Shown: positions 16,936-25,489 of the stretch, in pieces
Layout: every line of letters starts with the position of its first letter
Position numbering within the stretch: position 1 is the first letter of the stretch
Assembly: GCF_023914155.1 (NCBI RefSeq)
Contig: NZ_JAMWYS010000003.1
Coordinates: 173,377-237,376, forward strand
Origin: Solitalea agri
GTDB taxonomy: Bacteria > Bacteroidota > Bacteroidia > Sphingobacteriales > Sphingobacteriaceae
Direction: 5' to 3'
DNA: 64,000 nt
The notes under the pieces: generated by a model
The model's database searches: none
Told to the model about the DNA's origin: nothing
What the model saw: the letters and a program-made list of their open reading frames with translations, nothing else
Translations under genes and position numbers: made by a program

Positions 16936-17949
16936 TTAAAACAGACTCTTCCCGTTTATAACAAGTTCTTCCTCGGCTGATTTTACAGAATAAGTAAAAC
17001 CGGGCTGCAAACAGAATGCACCATACTCACCCTGTTTATTAAGCGCAATAAATCCGATTTGCACTTCCTTCGCCTTTTTGGGATCTCGTTTGGCAATACG
17101 TTCAACCGCTTCCTGACATGCCTGCTGAGGCGTTCTACCCTGGCGCATAAGTTCTACTACTAAAAAAGAACCTACAATTTTTATAACCTCTTCACCTACC
17201 CCCGTCGCTGCGGCTCCTCCAATTTCGTTATCCACAAACATACCTGCTCCTATAATGGGTGAATCTCCAACCCGGCCATGCATTTTAAAGGCCATCCCGC
17301 TGGTTGTACAGGCACCCGACAGATTACCATTGGCATCCAGAGCAATCATTCCAATAGTATCATGGTTGTCTTTTCCACCCGGTAACTTTTTAGGGGCTGC
17401 GGCCTTATTCTCAATATTTACAACAGGTTCGTACTTTGAAGTTTTCAGCCATTCATTCCAGGCTTTTTCAGAAGCCGGAGTTAATAAATTTTCTTTCTTA
17501 AAACCATTTTGAAGTGCAAACTGCAAAGCGCCCTCTCCTACCAACATTACATGCGGAGTTTTCTCCATCACCAAACGAGCTACAGAAATGGGATGAATAA
17601 TATGCTCTAAGGCAGCCACGGAGCCTGCATTCCCATGTTCGTCCATTATGCAGGCATCCAGGGTTACTTTTCCATCCCTGTCAGGAAATCCACCATAACC
17701 AACTGTTTGATTATTAGGATCGGCTTCCGGAACATGCACACCTTTCTCAACAGCATCAAGCGCTCGTCCTCCATCCTTTAACACCTCCCAAGCAGCAGCA
17801 TTGGCCTCCTTGCCAAAGTTCCAGGTAGAAATAACTACAGGCTTTTTTATGGCTAAATTATTTTTTGATGAAGCTAAAGCATCGAAAACATAACTCGAGG
17901 AAACAGCAGCTAGTCCTGCAGCTTTAACAAATTTTCGTCTGTTAATCAT
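16936..17949 (-). CDS. N4-(beta-N-acetylglucosaminyl)-L-asparaginase (glycosylasparaginase), exported
   Basis: 337 residues. The N-terminus NRRKFVKAAGLAAVSSSY resembles a twin-arginine (Tat) signal. The Ntn-hydrolase core contains NHDTIGM with the catalytic T198, at which the precursor cleaves itself into alpha and beta chains. GRVGDSPIIGAG and GVGEE complete the active site. The STWNFG and VGYGGFPDRDG segments match the Flavobacterium meningosepticum glycosylasparaginase rather than plant-type asparaginases. It cleaves the GlcNAc-Asn bond of N-glycopeptides, so it fits glycoprotein scavenging in the periplasm. Isoaspartyl peptidase activity is the alternative. Confidence 0.87.
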   Translation of the reverse strand: MINRRKFVKAAGLAAVSSSYVFDALASSKNNLAIKKPVVISTWNFGKEANAAAWEVLKDGGRALDAVEKGVHVPEADPNNQTVGYGGFPDRDGKVTLDACIMDEHGNAGSVAALEHIIHPISVARLVMEKTPHVMLVGEGALQFALQNGFKKENLLTPASEKAWNEWLKTSKYEPVVNIENKAAAPKKLPGGKDNHDTIGMIALDANGNLSGACTTSGMAFKMHGRVGDSPIIGAGMFVDNEIGGAAATGVGEEVIKIVGSFLVVELMRQGRTPQQACQEAVERIAKRDPKKAKEVQIGFIALNKQGEYGAFCLQPGFTYSVKSAEEELVINGKSLF

Positions 17950-18089
17950 ATTTATAGACTTGAATTGATTTGCAATAAATTTAGAATCCTAAAGTTAAAT
18001 CGGCAATCTTTTTAATATTTTAAATACCTAAAGATTCAGCAAACATTACTATCATTGAATTAGCAAAACAAAACCCTAAAACTTCTATT

Positions 18090-18875
18090 TTGAAACTTAG
18101 ACTTCTACTCCTTTTCTGTTTATTGTTAAAGTCGATAAGCAGTTTTTCACAATCAGCTAACCCCTTCAATCAATTTTATCAATATGGTATTGCCGATGCA
18201 TTTATCGGTGGACTGTACAAAGGCACTCTCACTCTTAATGAGTTAAAACAGCATGGCAACTTCGGACTAGGCGCCCCAGATCTGCTTGATGGAGAGTTGA
18301 TCGTTTTGGATGGTAAGGTTTATCAAACAAAAGCCAATGGCGAAACCTTCGAACCCAATAATAAGGTTACTACATCCTTATCATTTGTTACCTTTTTCAA
18401 AGCAGATACATCATTCGTCATTAATAGTCAACTTTCTGAGCAAAGCGCATCAGCTTATATCCTGAATCTGTTGAAAAACAAAAACAGAATGTATGCCATT
18501 AAAATAACCGGAACGTTTGATAAAGTAAAAACAAGAGCTTTCCCTCCTTTTAAGCAAGAACCTTTTCCTCCGTTATCAAGCATATTAGACCAACAACAAT
18601 TCTTTAATTTCCAAAATATTGAAGGCACACTGGTTGGATTTTATTTGCCTTCTTATTTAAACGGGGTAAGTATAGCGGGTTTGCATTTCCATTTCCTTTC
18701 GAGTGATAAAAAACATGGCGGACATATACTCAACTATTCAGGCAGCAATTTTAAGATTGAAATAGCTCAACTCAAAAGTTTTCATTTAGAAGAACAGCGA
18801 GACCCTGCCCTACAAAATTTCCAATTCAAAAAGACCGCAAATGAATCATTGGAAAAAGTTGAGAAAGGTCACTAA
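18090..18875 (+). CDS. Exported alpha-acetolactate decarboxylase-like protein
   Basis: 261 residues from a TTG start; no in-frame ATG precedes the signal peptide MKLRLLLLFCLLLKSISSFSQ. The mature part follows BudA/AlsD: IADAFIGGLYKGTLTLNELKQHG, GLGAPDLLDGE, IVLDGKVYQ, and the zinc ligands H199, H201 and H212 in GLHFHF...GGH. Their spacing equals that of H194/H196/H207 in the Brevibacillus enzyme. An active-site Arg is seen in KTRAFPP. The enzyme turns acetolactate into acetoin. The signal peptide is odd, because acetolactate synthase is cytoplasmic; secreted forms do exist in Bacillus. No als/ilv gene is nearby. Confidence 0.83.
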   Translation: MKLRLLLLFCLLLKSISSFSQSANPFNQFYQYGIADAFIGGLYKGTLTLNELKQHGNFGLGAPDLLDGELIVLDGKVYQTKANGETFEPNNKVTTSLSFVTFFKADTSFVINSQLSEQSASAYILNLLKNKNRMYAIKITGTFDKVKTRAFPPFKQEPFPPLSSILDQQQFFNFQNIEGTLVGFYLPSYLNGVSIAGLHFHFLSSDKKHGGHILNYSGSNFKIEIAQLKSFHLEEQRDPALQNFQFKKTANESLEKVEKGH

Positions 18876-18933
18876 TTAACTAATGCTTTTTGATTCTTTG
18901 CTGGGTAGTCCTTCATCCTTACTAATAAAAACT

Positions 18934-18941
18934 TATCTTTG
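18934..18941 (+). promoter_or_regulatory. -7 box TATCTTTG upstream of ychF
   Basis: Exact TAnnTTTG followed by CGCC, the common Bacteroidota start context, 28 nt before the ATG at 18970. Confidence 0.5.
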
Positions 18942-18969
18942 CGCCTGATTTTAAAAAACCGTACAAGAA

Positions 18970-20067
18970 ATGGCTTTACAATGTGGTATCGTTGGATTAC
19001 CTAACGTGGGAAAATCTACTTTATTTAACTCTCTTTCAAATGCTAAGGCACAAGCGGCAAATTTCCCGTTTTGTACCATTGAGCCAAACGTAGGCGTAAT
19101 TACCGTTCCTGATGAACGTTTAAATAAACTTGCTGAGCTGGTAATTCCTCAACGCGTAGTTCCAAACACTGTTGAGATCGTTGATATTGCAGGTTTGGTA
19201 AAAGGCGCCAGCAAAGGCGAAGGTTTAGGAAACCAATTCTTAGCTAACATTCGTAATACCAATGCCATTCTGCACGTTTTACGTTGCTTCGATGATCCAA
19301 ATGTGGTTCACGTAGACGGTTCAGTAGACCCGATCCGTGACAAAGAGATCATTGACACCGAGCTTCAGTTAAAAGACCTTGAGTCGGTTGAGAAGAAATT
19401 ACAGAAGGTTGAAAAATCAGCTAAAACAGGTGATAAAGATGCCAAAAAAGCGGTTGAAGTTTTAACGCTGGTGAAAAACCTTTTATTAGAAGGAAAATCA
19501 GCTCGTGCAGCCCAGTTAGAGGAAAAAGACCTTGAACATCTTGAAGATATTCATTTATTAACGTTAAAACCGGTAATGTACGTTTGTAACGTTGATGAAG
19601 CTTCAGTTAACACCGGTAACAAGTATGTTGATATTGTTCGCGAGGCTGTTAAAAATGAAAATGCGGAAGTATTAGTTATTTCTGCAAAAATTGAAGCGGA
19701 GATTGCCGAACTAGAAAGCTACGAAGATAAGCAGTTGTTTTTGGCTGACTTAGGTTTAGAAGAATCGGGTGTAAACAAACTGATTCGTGCTGCTTACCGC
19801 TTATTAAACCTGGCTACTTATTTCACTGCCGGTGTTCAAGAAGTTAGAGCCTGGACCATTACTTTAGGAATGACTGCGCCACAGGCTGCAGGTGTTATTC
19901 ACACCGACTTTGAAAAAGGCTTTATCCGCGCGGAAGTTATTAAGTATAATGATTATGTGACCTTAGGCTCGGAGAACGCTTGTAAAGATGCCGGAAAGCT
20001 GGGTGTAGAAGGAAAAACTTATGTAGTAGAAGACGGAGATATTATGCACTTCCGTTTTAACGTTTAA
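18970..20067 (+). CDS. ychF: Ribosome-binding ATPase YchF (Obg-like)
   Basis: 365 residues, the usual length. The P-loop is GLPNVGKST (residues 8-16); FCTIEPNVG, the [20 protein letters not shown] switch and the C-terminal TGS domain ([33 protein letters not shown]) are all present. Unlike other TRAFAC P-loop proteins it prefers ATP to GTP, and it binds ribosomes and modulates translation under stress. Monocistronic, with a -7 box upstream and a strong terminator downstream. Confidence 0.96.
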   Translation: MALQCGIVGLPNVGKSTLFNSLSNAKAQAANFPFCTIEPNVGVITVPDERLNKLAELVIPQRVVPNTVEIVDIAGLVKGASKGEGLGNQFLANIRNTNAILHVLRCFDDPNVVHVDGSVDPIRDKEIIDTELQLKDLESVEKKLQKVEKSAKTGDKDAKKAVEVLTLVKNLLLEGKSARAAQLEEKDLEHLEDIHLLTLKPVMYVCNVDEASVNTGNKYVDIVREAVKNENAEVLVISAKIEAEIAELESYEDKQLFLADLGLEESGVNKLIRAAYRLLNLATYFTAGVQEVRAWTITLGMTAPQAAGVIHTDFEKGFIRAEVIKYNDYVTLGSENACKDAGKLGVEGKTYVVEDGDIMHFRFNV

Positions 20068-20080
20068 GCATAAACAAATA

Positions 20081-20127
20081 AAACTAAAAACGCCTTTCCG
20101 ATTTACCCAGAAAGGCGTTTTTAGTTT
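20081..20127. terminator. Bidirectional terminator between ychF and the cytochrome gene
   Basis: Perfect 18-bp arms (20081-20098, 20110-20127), 11-nt loop, with A and T runs in the arms. The right arm reaches into the stop codon of the convergent cytochrome gene (20126-20128). Confidence 0.85.
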
Positions 20128-21169
20128 ATTTCATATTCCTGATCCACTCTTTTATCAATTCTACGCCTTCCTTATGCACCTGCTCTCTACCCAATTCAGG
20201 CATAGCAACTCCGGGATCTGTTGATTCCATTCGATATACTAAAATAGATTCTTCGGGTTTACCCGGAACAATGTCATAACTCCGATCACCGGAACCTCTT
20301 CCTGCAGCAATTGGCGCTTTCATAACACCTAAAACCGCTGGTTGAGTTTCACCTACATTTAGAAATAATCCCGAAGTATTAGCAGGTCCTTCTTTTCGAT
20401 GACAATGACCGCAGTTAACATCTAAATAAGCCCGGGCTCGTTGATCGAGGGTTCCTGTTGAGGGATCATTCCAAACTGCTAGTTTGGGTATATCTTTTAA
20501 GTAGGGTAAATTATCGACCATCCCAATCTTTTGCCAATGCTCCAGCTGGTTTTCAGCTTTTGAAGCATATTGCTGGTTACGATTCAATTCCATTGCGGAA
20601 GGCCCAATAGGTTGCATGCTTTGATTTTTATTATGACAACCTTTACACTGATTCTTATTCGGGATGACATAATTGGTTACCACCTTTTTTCCGTGAATAT
20701 CAACATAAGAAATCTGACGAGTCTCACCGGCTACATCGTAAACAGCATCCGTTTGCTCTTCGTTCCAAATGTATGGCCAAGCCACCCATTCATTCTCTTG
20801 CCTTACTAATAAACGTGTTTCAATAATTCGCCTGCCTTTCTTTGGATTGCGAAAGTCATTTGGATAGTAAAAGTTCTTAATGAGAATGGTTCCAACCGGA
20901 AACTCTAATGCTCCATCTGCTGTATAAGTGACCTTTGTACCTTCAGGTATTCTAACAAAGCGCAACTTTTCAGCATAGTTTGAAAATAACGGAGTATTTA
21001 AGCTATAAGGAACAACCCCTCCAGCAGGGGCGAGATCAGCCATTTTACCACTAAAAAATCCGTATTCAGAGAGCTTATCTTTTTTATCCAGTGAAGGAGT
21101 TTTTACCACCTTAAAACTCAATGTACAAGCAACTGCAAGCAAACAAGCAATAACAATAATTTGTCTCAT
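20126..21169 (-). CDS. Diheme c-type cytochrome of the TIGR03806/SO2930 type
   Basis: 347 residues from ATG 21169 (a TTG 9 nt upstream is less likely). The N-terminal hydrophobic segment could be a signal peptide or an anchor. Two CXXCH heme sites are present, CKGCH (about 175-179) and CGHCH (about 253-257), in a protein whose N-terminal half is a beta-rich domain (LSEYGFFSGKMADLAPAGGVVPYSLNT region). This is the pattern of the family found next to parallel beta-helix proteins of the TIGR03805 type, and here the beta-helix gene is directly upstream, 32 nt away. Electron-transfer partners and substrate are unknown. Confidence 0.8.
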   Translation of the reverse strand: MRQIIVIACLLAVACTLSFKVVKTPSLDKKDKLSEYGFFSGKMADLAPAGGVVPYSLNTPLFSNYAEKLRFVRIPEGTKVTYTADGALEFPVGTILIKNFYYPNDFRNPKKGRRIIETRLLVRQENEWVAWPYIWNEEQTDAVYDVAGETRQISYVDIHGKKVVTNYVIPNKNQCKGCHNKNQSMQPIGPSAMELNRNQQYASKAENQLEHWQKIGMVDNLPYLKDIPKLAVWNDPSTGTLDQRARAYLDVNCGHCHRKEGPANTSGLFLNVGETQPAVLGVMKAPIAAGRGSGDRSYDIVPGKPEESILVYRMESTDPGVAMPELGREQVHKEGVELIKEWIRNMK

Positions 21170-21201
21170 ACTCCTCAAATCTTTAAATCGTCACTAAAAA
21201 A

Positions 21202-22413
21202 TTATTGAATACTCAATACCACTTCCTTCTGTTTTATACCTTCGCGTTCAAAAGGTTTTATATCGCGAGAAATATTTTTGAAACCATTTTCTGCGTCCAG
21301 ATTGGCAAAGGATTGATTCTTATTATTAAGGAAACAAATACCAAGCTCAGGCTTTAAACTGCCATCTTCATTTTTAAATTTAGCATCCACAATTCCATCA
21401 TATTGAATGAACGGAACATCTTTCCCAAATTTCAATTTAAATCGATACATTTTACCCATCCGTCCTTTCATTGTGGCACGTTCGTGTTTGCGTTCAAACA
21501 CATTATCATGAATATAAATATTGGTTGGATAAGGATAATATTCTTTGTCTTTGATAGGAATTTCAGAAATGTAATAACTCGTTATGGCTGTGCCCACTGT
21601 GCGGTTATTGATAATTTTATTATCGAAGATCTCCACATTGTTGGTGGCCAAGATCATCACACCCGTACCCTGAGGCACCTTGGCTACAATATTACCTTTA
21701 GGGGCAAAGTTCACGTGATTGTTATCGTGGATATTATTGTTGAACACGCGTACAAATCCGCCTTTCTTTTGCATTAAACCTGGTAAATCAAATACTAAGA
21801 CACCTCCAACATTATTTACCGCTTCATTTTCGTAAACATCAGCATAAAGGGTGTTTTCAATTTCGATACCTGCTACATTTTCATGCGCTTTACTGTTGCG
21901 AACAATTACATTTTGCGACTGACCAACGTAAATACCTGCGTCAGATGCAGCTATTGCTTCGCAACCCTCAATCAATACATTTTTGCATTGCACAGGATAT
22001 AAACCATAACCCCCATTATCTTTATTTGGACCACCAGTCCATTCCACTTTTACGTTCCTGAAAACTATTCCATCTACTTTTTGGGTTTTAATGCAATCCC
22101 CTTTAGAATCCTGAACAGTTAAATCTTGCAAAACGATGTTTGAACCATCAGTAACTTTAATCCCTTCGGCACCACTAATTTGTCCTTTAAATGATAGAAT
22201 GGTTTTATTCATCCCTTTTCCTTTAATGGTCAGGTTTTTCTTACCATCAATTGAAAGGCTCGCATCTAAATGAAAGGTTCCTTCTTCCAATTCAATCACG
22301 CTGCCATTTTCAGCTTCTATAAATTTTGTCTGAAGTTTCTTCTGAACATCTTTTTGTGCAAATGCAGGAATTGTTAGAGCGAGAAAGCATACGGATAGTA
22401 AAACTCTATTCAT
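21202..22413 (-). CDS. Secreted parallel beta-helix protein (TIGR03805 type)
   Basis: 403 residues from ATG 22413, which gives a clean signal peptide (MNRVLLSVCFLALTIPAFAQ); a TTG 60 nt upstream would put 20 extra residues before it. Repeated strand turns of the right-handed helix are visible: LTIKGKGMNKTILSF, IVLQDLTVQDSKGDCIKTQ, VLIEGCEAIAASDAGIYVG, VIVRNSKAHENVAGIEIEN, VEIFDNKIINN. Such folds usually bind or cut polysaccharides; no lyase or hydrolase catalytic set is evident to me. It lies between the decarboxylase (66 nt) and the diheme cytochrome (32 nt), all in one direction. Confidence 0.78.
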   Translation of the reverse strand: MNRVLLSVCFLALTIPAFAQKDVQKKLQTKFIEAENGSVIELEEGTFHLDASLSIDGKKNLTIKGKGMNKTILSFKGQISGAEGIKVTDGSNIVLQDLTVQDSKGDCIKTQKVDGIVFRNVKVEWTGGPNKDNGGYGLYPVQCKNVLIEGCEAIAASDAGIYVGQSQNVIVRNSKAHENVAGIEIENTLYADVYENEAVNNVGGVLVFDLPGLMQKKGGFVRVFNNNIHDNNHVNFAPKGNIVAKVPQGTGVMILATNNVEIFDNKIINNRTVGTAITSYYISEIPIKDKEYYPYPTNIYIHDNVFERKHERATMKGRMGKMYRFKLKFGKDVPFIQYDGIVDAKFKNEDGSLKPELGICFLNNKNQSFANLDAENGFKNISRDIKPFEREGIKQKEVVLSIQ

Positions 22414-22479
22414 AAAGTTGGCTACAATAAATTGGTTAGAGGGTAAATATATCCATTGTTTTGTGAGTTCCAAGCGCTT

Positions 22480-23613
22480 CTATAAAAGAATGGTTTCTTC
22501 ACTATATTTCATTATATCTGCTATCAGTTCATCTATCTGAGCTTCAGTTACATTAGGCATGCAGATAATATGTGACAATCCTTTTTCTGATGCTAACTGC
22601 CATTTTTTACGTACCATTTCATGTGGCTGCGGAAACACAACGGTTATTGCATTATGATTTCTCCATGCCTCAATTCCAATGGATTTTAAACGCTCTTCGG
22701 CATAAGCAGCAATATTCAAACTATGTTCAACACGCTTCTTTAATCCTTCGTATCCCAAGGTTTTAATGGCGTACCATAAGAAGATTGGGCTGTGACCATT
22801 TCGAGAGCCGGTAATTGTCGTGTCAAGACTACCGATATAGGCCACTGAACGAGCTATTCGATCTCTGTGAGATTTCTTTACAAGCAATACTCCAGAAGGA
22901 GTTGGTGAACCAATAAACTTATGTCCGCTAATTGCGATACTGTCTGCTCCATCAGCAAAATCAAATGCAGGACGTGGTTCTAAAAACGGACTGATACTAC
23001 CCGAAAGCGCTCCATCGCAATGAATGTAATAGTTTTGAATAGCGGCATCATTTAAGATCGCTTTAATTTTATTGATATCGTCTTTGGCTTCGGTCATGGT
23101 GGTACCAATATTGGCCATGATAATAACCGGCATATGACGATTCATTCGAATGGTATTGCTTAAATCTTCATAGTCAATTTCACCGTTCTTTTGCGTACGA
23201 ATAACAATGTTAGGCATGTTTAGCAAATGAAGATTCTTATGAACGCTGTAATGCGTGGCAGCAGAATAGTAGACCATTCCCTTTGGATGTAGCTCTCGAG
23301 CCATGTAAAGACCGTACATATTGCCTTCGGAACCCCCATTAGTAACATATCCCCACCAGTCGTTTTTAGGAGCACGGAAGATCTCTGCAAAAAACTCCAA
23401 GACTTCACGTTCCATCTCTCTTGAATCGACGGCATAAGTACATTCGGCAAATGGATCACCAAGGTTGTTAACGGGGTATTTGAGCAATTCTACTAATTCG
23501 GAATAATCGAAATCCTTGGAAACGGGATAACCCAGGAAGTTTTGTGTATTCTTTTCAATTTTTTCACACAATGCCGATAGCTTGCGCTGATCTTCAACAC
23601 TTAGTCTATTCAT
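22480..23613 (-). CDS. Histidine-decarboxylase-like PLP enzyme (group II decarboxylase)
   Basis: 377 residues from ATG 23613 (the upstream TTG adds eight residues). The fold-type I decarboxylase motifs are NNLGDPF, TNGGSEGNMYGL, the PLP-stacking His in SAATHYSVHK, IHCDGALSG, and the PLP lysine at about K232 in SGHKFIGSPTPSG. Length and lysine position are close to the PLP histidine decarboxylases of enteric bacteria (378 residues). Histamine formation is the likely activity, but related decarboxylases of serine or other amino acids look similar, and no histidine/histamine antiporter is nearby. It heads a three-gene set with the beta-helix and diheme-cytochrome genes. The 21-bp minisatellite begins 75 bp upstream. 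Confidence 0.75.
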   Translation of the reverse strand: MNRLSVEDQRKLSALCEKIEKNTQNFLGYPVSKDFDYSELVELLKYPVNNLGDPFAECTYAVDSREMEREVLEFFAEIFRAPKNDWWGYVTNGGSEGNMYGLYMARELHPKGMVYYSAATHYSVHKNLHLLNMPNIVIRTQKNGEIDYEDLSNTIRMNRHMPVIIMANIGTTMTEAKDDINKIKAILNDAAIQNYYIHCDGALSGSISPFLEPRPAFDFADGADSIAISGHKFIGSPTPSGVLLVKKSHRDRIARSVAYIGSLDTTITGSRNGHSPIFLWYAIKTLGYEGLKKRVEHSLNIAAYAEERLKSIGIEAWRNHNAITVVFPQPHEMVRKKWQLASEKGLSHIICMPNVTEAQIDELIADIMKYSEETILL

Positions 23614-23687
23614 AATTATTGATTGATTGGTGCCCAAAGATGGGAAAATTGCAGGAATGTTGGATTGTTATATTGTACCTGCTCTGG

Positions 23688-24086
23688 ACAACAAATTAAT
23701 ACCTTTCAGGTACTAACTTCTCTTTCCGAAGTACTAATTAATACCTCTGAGGTACTAACTTCTCTTTCAGAAGTACTAATTAATACCTCTGAAGTACTAA
23801 CTTCTCTTTCTGAAGTACTAATTAATACCTCTGAGGTACTAACTTCTCATTCTGAAGTACTAATTAATACCTCTGAGGTACTAATTACTCTTTCCGAAGT
23901 ACTAATTAATACCTCTGAGGTACTAATTACTCTTTCTGATGTACTAATTAATACCTCTGAAGTACTAACTTCTCTTTCTGAAGTACTAAATTATCCTTGA
24001 TAGGTACTAAGTTCTTCATCTGAAGTAGTAATTACTTCTTCTATAGTATTAAGTTCCTCTTCGGAGTTACTAAATTGATTGATGGA
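23688..24086. repeat. 21-bp tandem repeat (minisatellite), about 19 units, alternating in two forms
   Basis: The units start with (A/G)GTACTAA and are exactly 21 bp. From 23709 to 23981 they alternate between AGTACTAATTAATACCTCTGA and GGTACTAACTTCTCTTTC(C/A/T)GA-like units, giving a 42-bp higher-order period. Units at both ends are degenerate (23688-23708 on the left, 23982-24086 on the right). Many units contain small dyads (ACCTC-T-GAGGT; ACTTCT...AGAAGT). The 500-bp gap 23614-24112 holds nothing else I can identify. An ORF runs through the repeat only because 21 is divisible by three and it has no ATG. Confidence 0.95.
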
Positions 24087-24112
24087 GGGGGGGTAAAAAT
24101 TGCAGGAACGCT

Positions 24113-24406
24113 TCAAGAAAACAAATTAAACACAACTGTATAAAAACTGGGAATAAAATAAATGAGTAACTGACAGGAGACAAAAATTGAGGCAAACACA
24201 ATTGAATAAATCACCTTGTAGTCTTTTCTAAAAGCCAGGAAAATTATATAGGTGACACTAAATAAAAGCCAAAAACCTTTAGGTATTGGTGCTTGATATT
24301 TTTCATCCAAATACACAAACATTGGATATATACCTGAACATATGAGTACAAGTATCACATACAGTAGTAACGTCTTTTTTGTCTTCATTATTCTTTCATT
24401 GCTCAT
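24113..24406 (-). CDS. Small three-helix membrane protein, unknown
   Basis: 97 residues from ATG 24406; ATG 24388 is a second option. Three hydrophobic segments: TLLLYVILVLICSGIYPMFVYL, FWLLFSVTYIIFLAFR and VIYSIVFASIFVSCQLLIYFI, with a short charged loop (DEKYQAPIPKG). I do not recognise the family. An exact -7 box (24413-24420) lies 6 nt before ATG 24406, which supports that start. It lies between the minisatellite and a terminator and is not part of a visible operon. Confidence 0.5.
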   Translation of the reverse strand: MSNERIMKTKKTLLLYVILVLICSGIYPMFVYLDEKYQAPIPKGFWLLFSVTYIIFLAFRKDYKVIYSIVFASIFVSCQLLIYFIPSFYTVVFNLFS

Positions 24407-24412
24407 TAGGAA

Positions 24413-24420
24413 CAAACCTA
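24413..24420 (-). promoter_or_regulatory. -7 box TAGGTTTG before the 97-aa membrane protein
   Basis: Exact TAnnTTTG on the minus strand, 6 nt before ATG 24406, implying a leaderless or nearly leaderless mRNA. Confidence 0.4.
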
Positions 24421-24449
24421 TACAAATAAGCAAATTCTTCGATATTAAA

Positions 24450-24482
24450 AAAGGCCATTCCTTTATTACAGGAATGGCCTTT
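24450..24482 (-). terminator. Terminator after the HMA-domain gene
   Basis: 13-bp arms AAAGGCCATTCCT (24450-24462) and complement (24470-24482), 7-nt loop, with T-rich sequence following on the minus strand. It lies 53 bp after the HMA-domain gene stop. Confidence 0.8.
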
Positions 24483-24534
24483 ATGGTTTGTTGAGAGCCT
24501 GATAAGAAAATCTAACTCCTTTGGGCAAATTTCT

Positions 24535-25452
24535 CTATTGTGTTACCACTTCGGCAGAATATTTATTGCTTTCACCATTATCGAAATTCTGAATGACCAT
24601 TTTCATTTGATCAACTGAAATTTTGGTTGAATCAAAAACAACTTTGGCTATTGAGGTATTAAAGTTAACCTCACTTTGCTTCACCCCTTTTTGCCCGTAC
24701 AGTAGTTTTTCAATGCCTTTAGCACAGCCGTCGGCACAAGTCATGCCTGCTACTTTAAAATATACCGTTTGGATTTTTCCTTTTGAAGCAGGAATAACTG
24801 TCGCTGAACTTGCTTGTACATCACGAGAATATTGACAGCAAGAATGCAAATTACTGTAAGCTTCAATAGTTGTTTTTTCACCTTCTGTATCGTAACCTGC
24901 AGCAGCGATAGCTTTTTGAATTGCTACTTTATTTGCAGGTGCCACATAACTCACTTTCAATTGCTTACTTTGCTCATCCCAATCTGCTGAAGTAACCCCC
25001 TTTACTTTTTTGGTTGCTCCTTCAATATTATTCTTACACATTGAGCAATTGCCCCACACTTTAAAACTTTCGGTATTCCCATCCTGTTTCTCTGGAGCAA
25101 CTGAAGTTTCTTGAAAGCCCTCACGTGGATACTGGCAGCATTCATGCAATTGATTATAAGACTTTGCAGTTGCCTTTTCCACTTCTGTATCATACCCTAC
25201 TGCAGCTATTGCTTTTTGAATAACGGGTTTAGTGGCAGGGGCTGAATAACTCACTTTTAATTGTTTGGTATCTTTATCCCAATTGGCTGATTGCACCCCT
25301 TTCACTTTTTTTGCGGCGCCCTCAATATTGTTTTTACACATTCCGCAGTTTCCCAAAACTTTAAAACTTTCTGTCGTAATGTCCTGAGCCAAAACCAACT
25401 GTGAAACAAGGCACATTATAGCAAACAAACCTATGAACTTATTTTTTTTCAT
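24535..25452 (-). CDS. Exported protein with three heavy-metal-associated (HMA) domains
   Basis: 305 residues. A signal peptide (to LVLAQ, about 22) precedes two near-identical HMA domains with GNCGMCKNNIEGA (about 34-46) and GNCSMCKNNIEGA (about 134-146), each followed by GYDTE and a linker ending in a CCQY pair (ECCQYPRE, SCCQYSRD). A third, more divergent HMA domain has GMTCADGCAKG. CxxC in a ferredoxin-like fold binds Cu(I) or similar soft metals. The duplicated HMA-plus-CCQY block is an internal duplication of about 100 residues. It is the last gene after the TonB receptor (37 nt), so it is likely a periplasmic metal carrier or sensor for that uptake system. Confidence 0.85.
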   Translation of the reverse strand: MKKNKFIGLFAIMCLVSQLVLAQDITTESFKVLGNCGMCKNNIEGAAKKVKGVQSANWDKDTKQLKVSYSAPATKPVIQKAIAAVGYDTEVEKATAKSYNQLHECCQYPREGFQETSVAPEKQDGNTESFKVWGNCSMCKNNIEGATKKVKGVTSADWDEQSKQLKVSYVAPANKVAIQKAIAAAGYDTEGEKTTIEAYSNLHSCCQYSRDVQASSATVIPASKGKIQTVYFKVAGMTCADGCAKGIEKLLYGQKGVKQSEVNFNTSIAKVVFDSTKISVDQMKMVIQNFDNGESNKYSAEVVTQ

Positions 25453-25489
25453 TTTATATCTCTTTTTTTAATATGAATTATCGTTTTTA

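Noticed and set aside
23623..24000. A 125-codon open frame through the 21-bp minisatellite (SEVLTSL/SEVLINT heptads)
   Set aside because: A repeat unit divisible by three stays open automatically; the frame has no ATG (only TTG) and its N-terminal part is random. A real protein cannot be excluded but is not supported.
23688..24086. CRISPR array
   Set aside because: Units are contiguous with no unique spacers and no cas genes are near.
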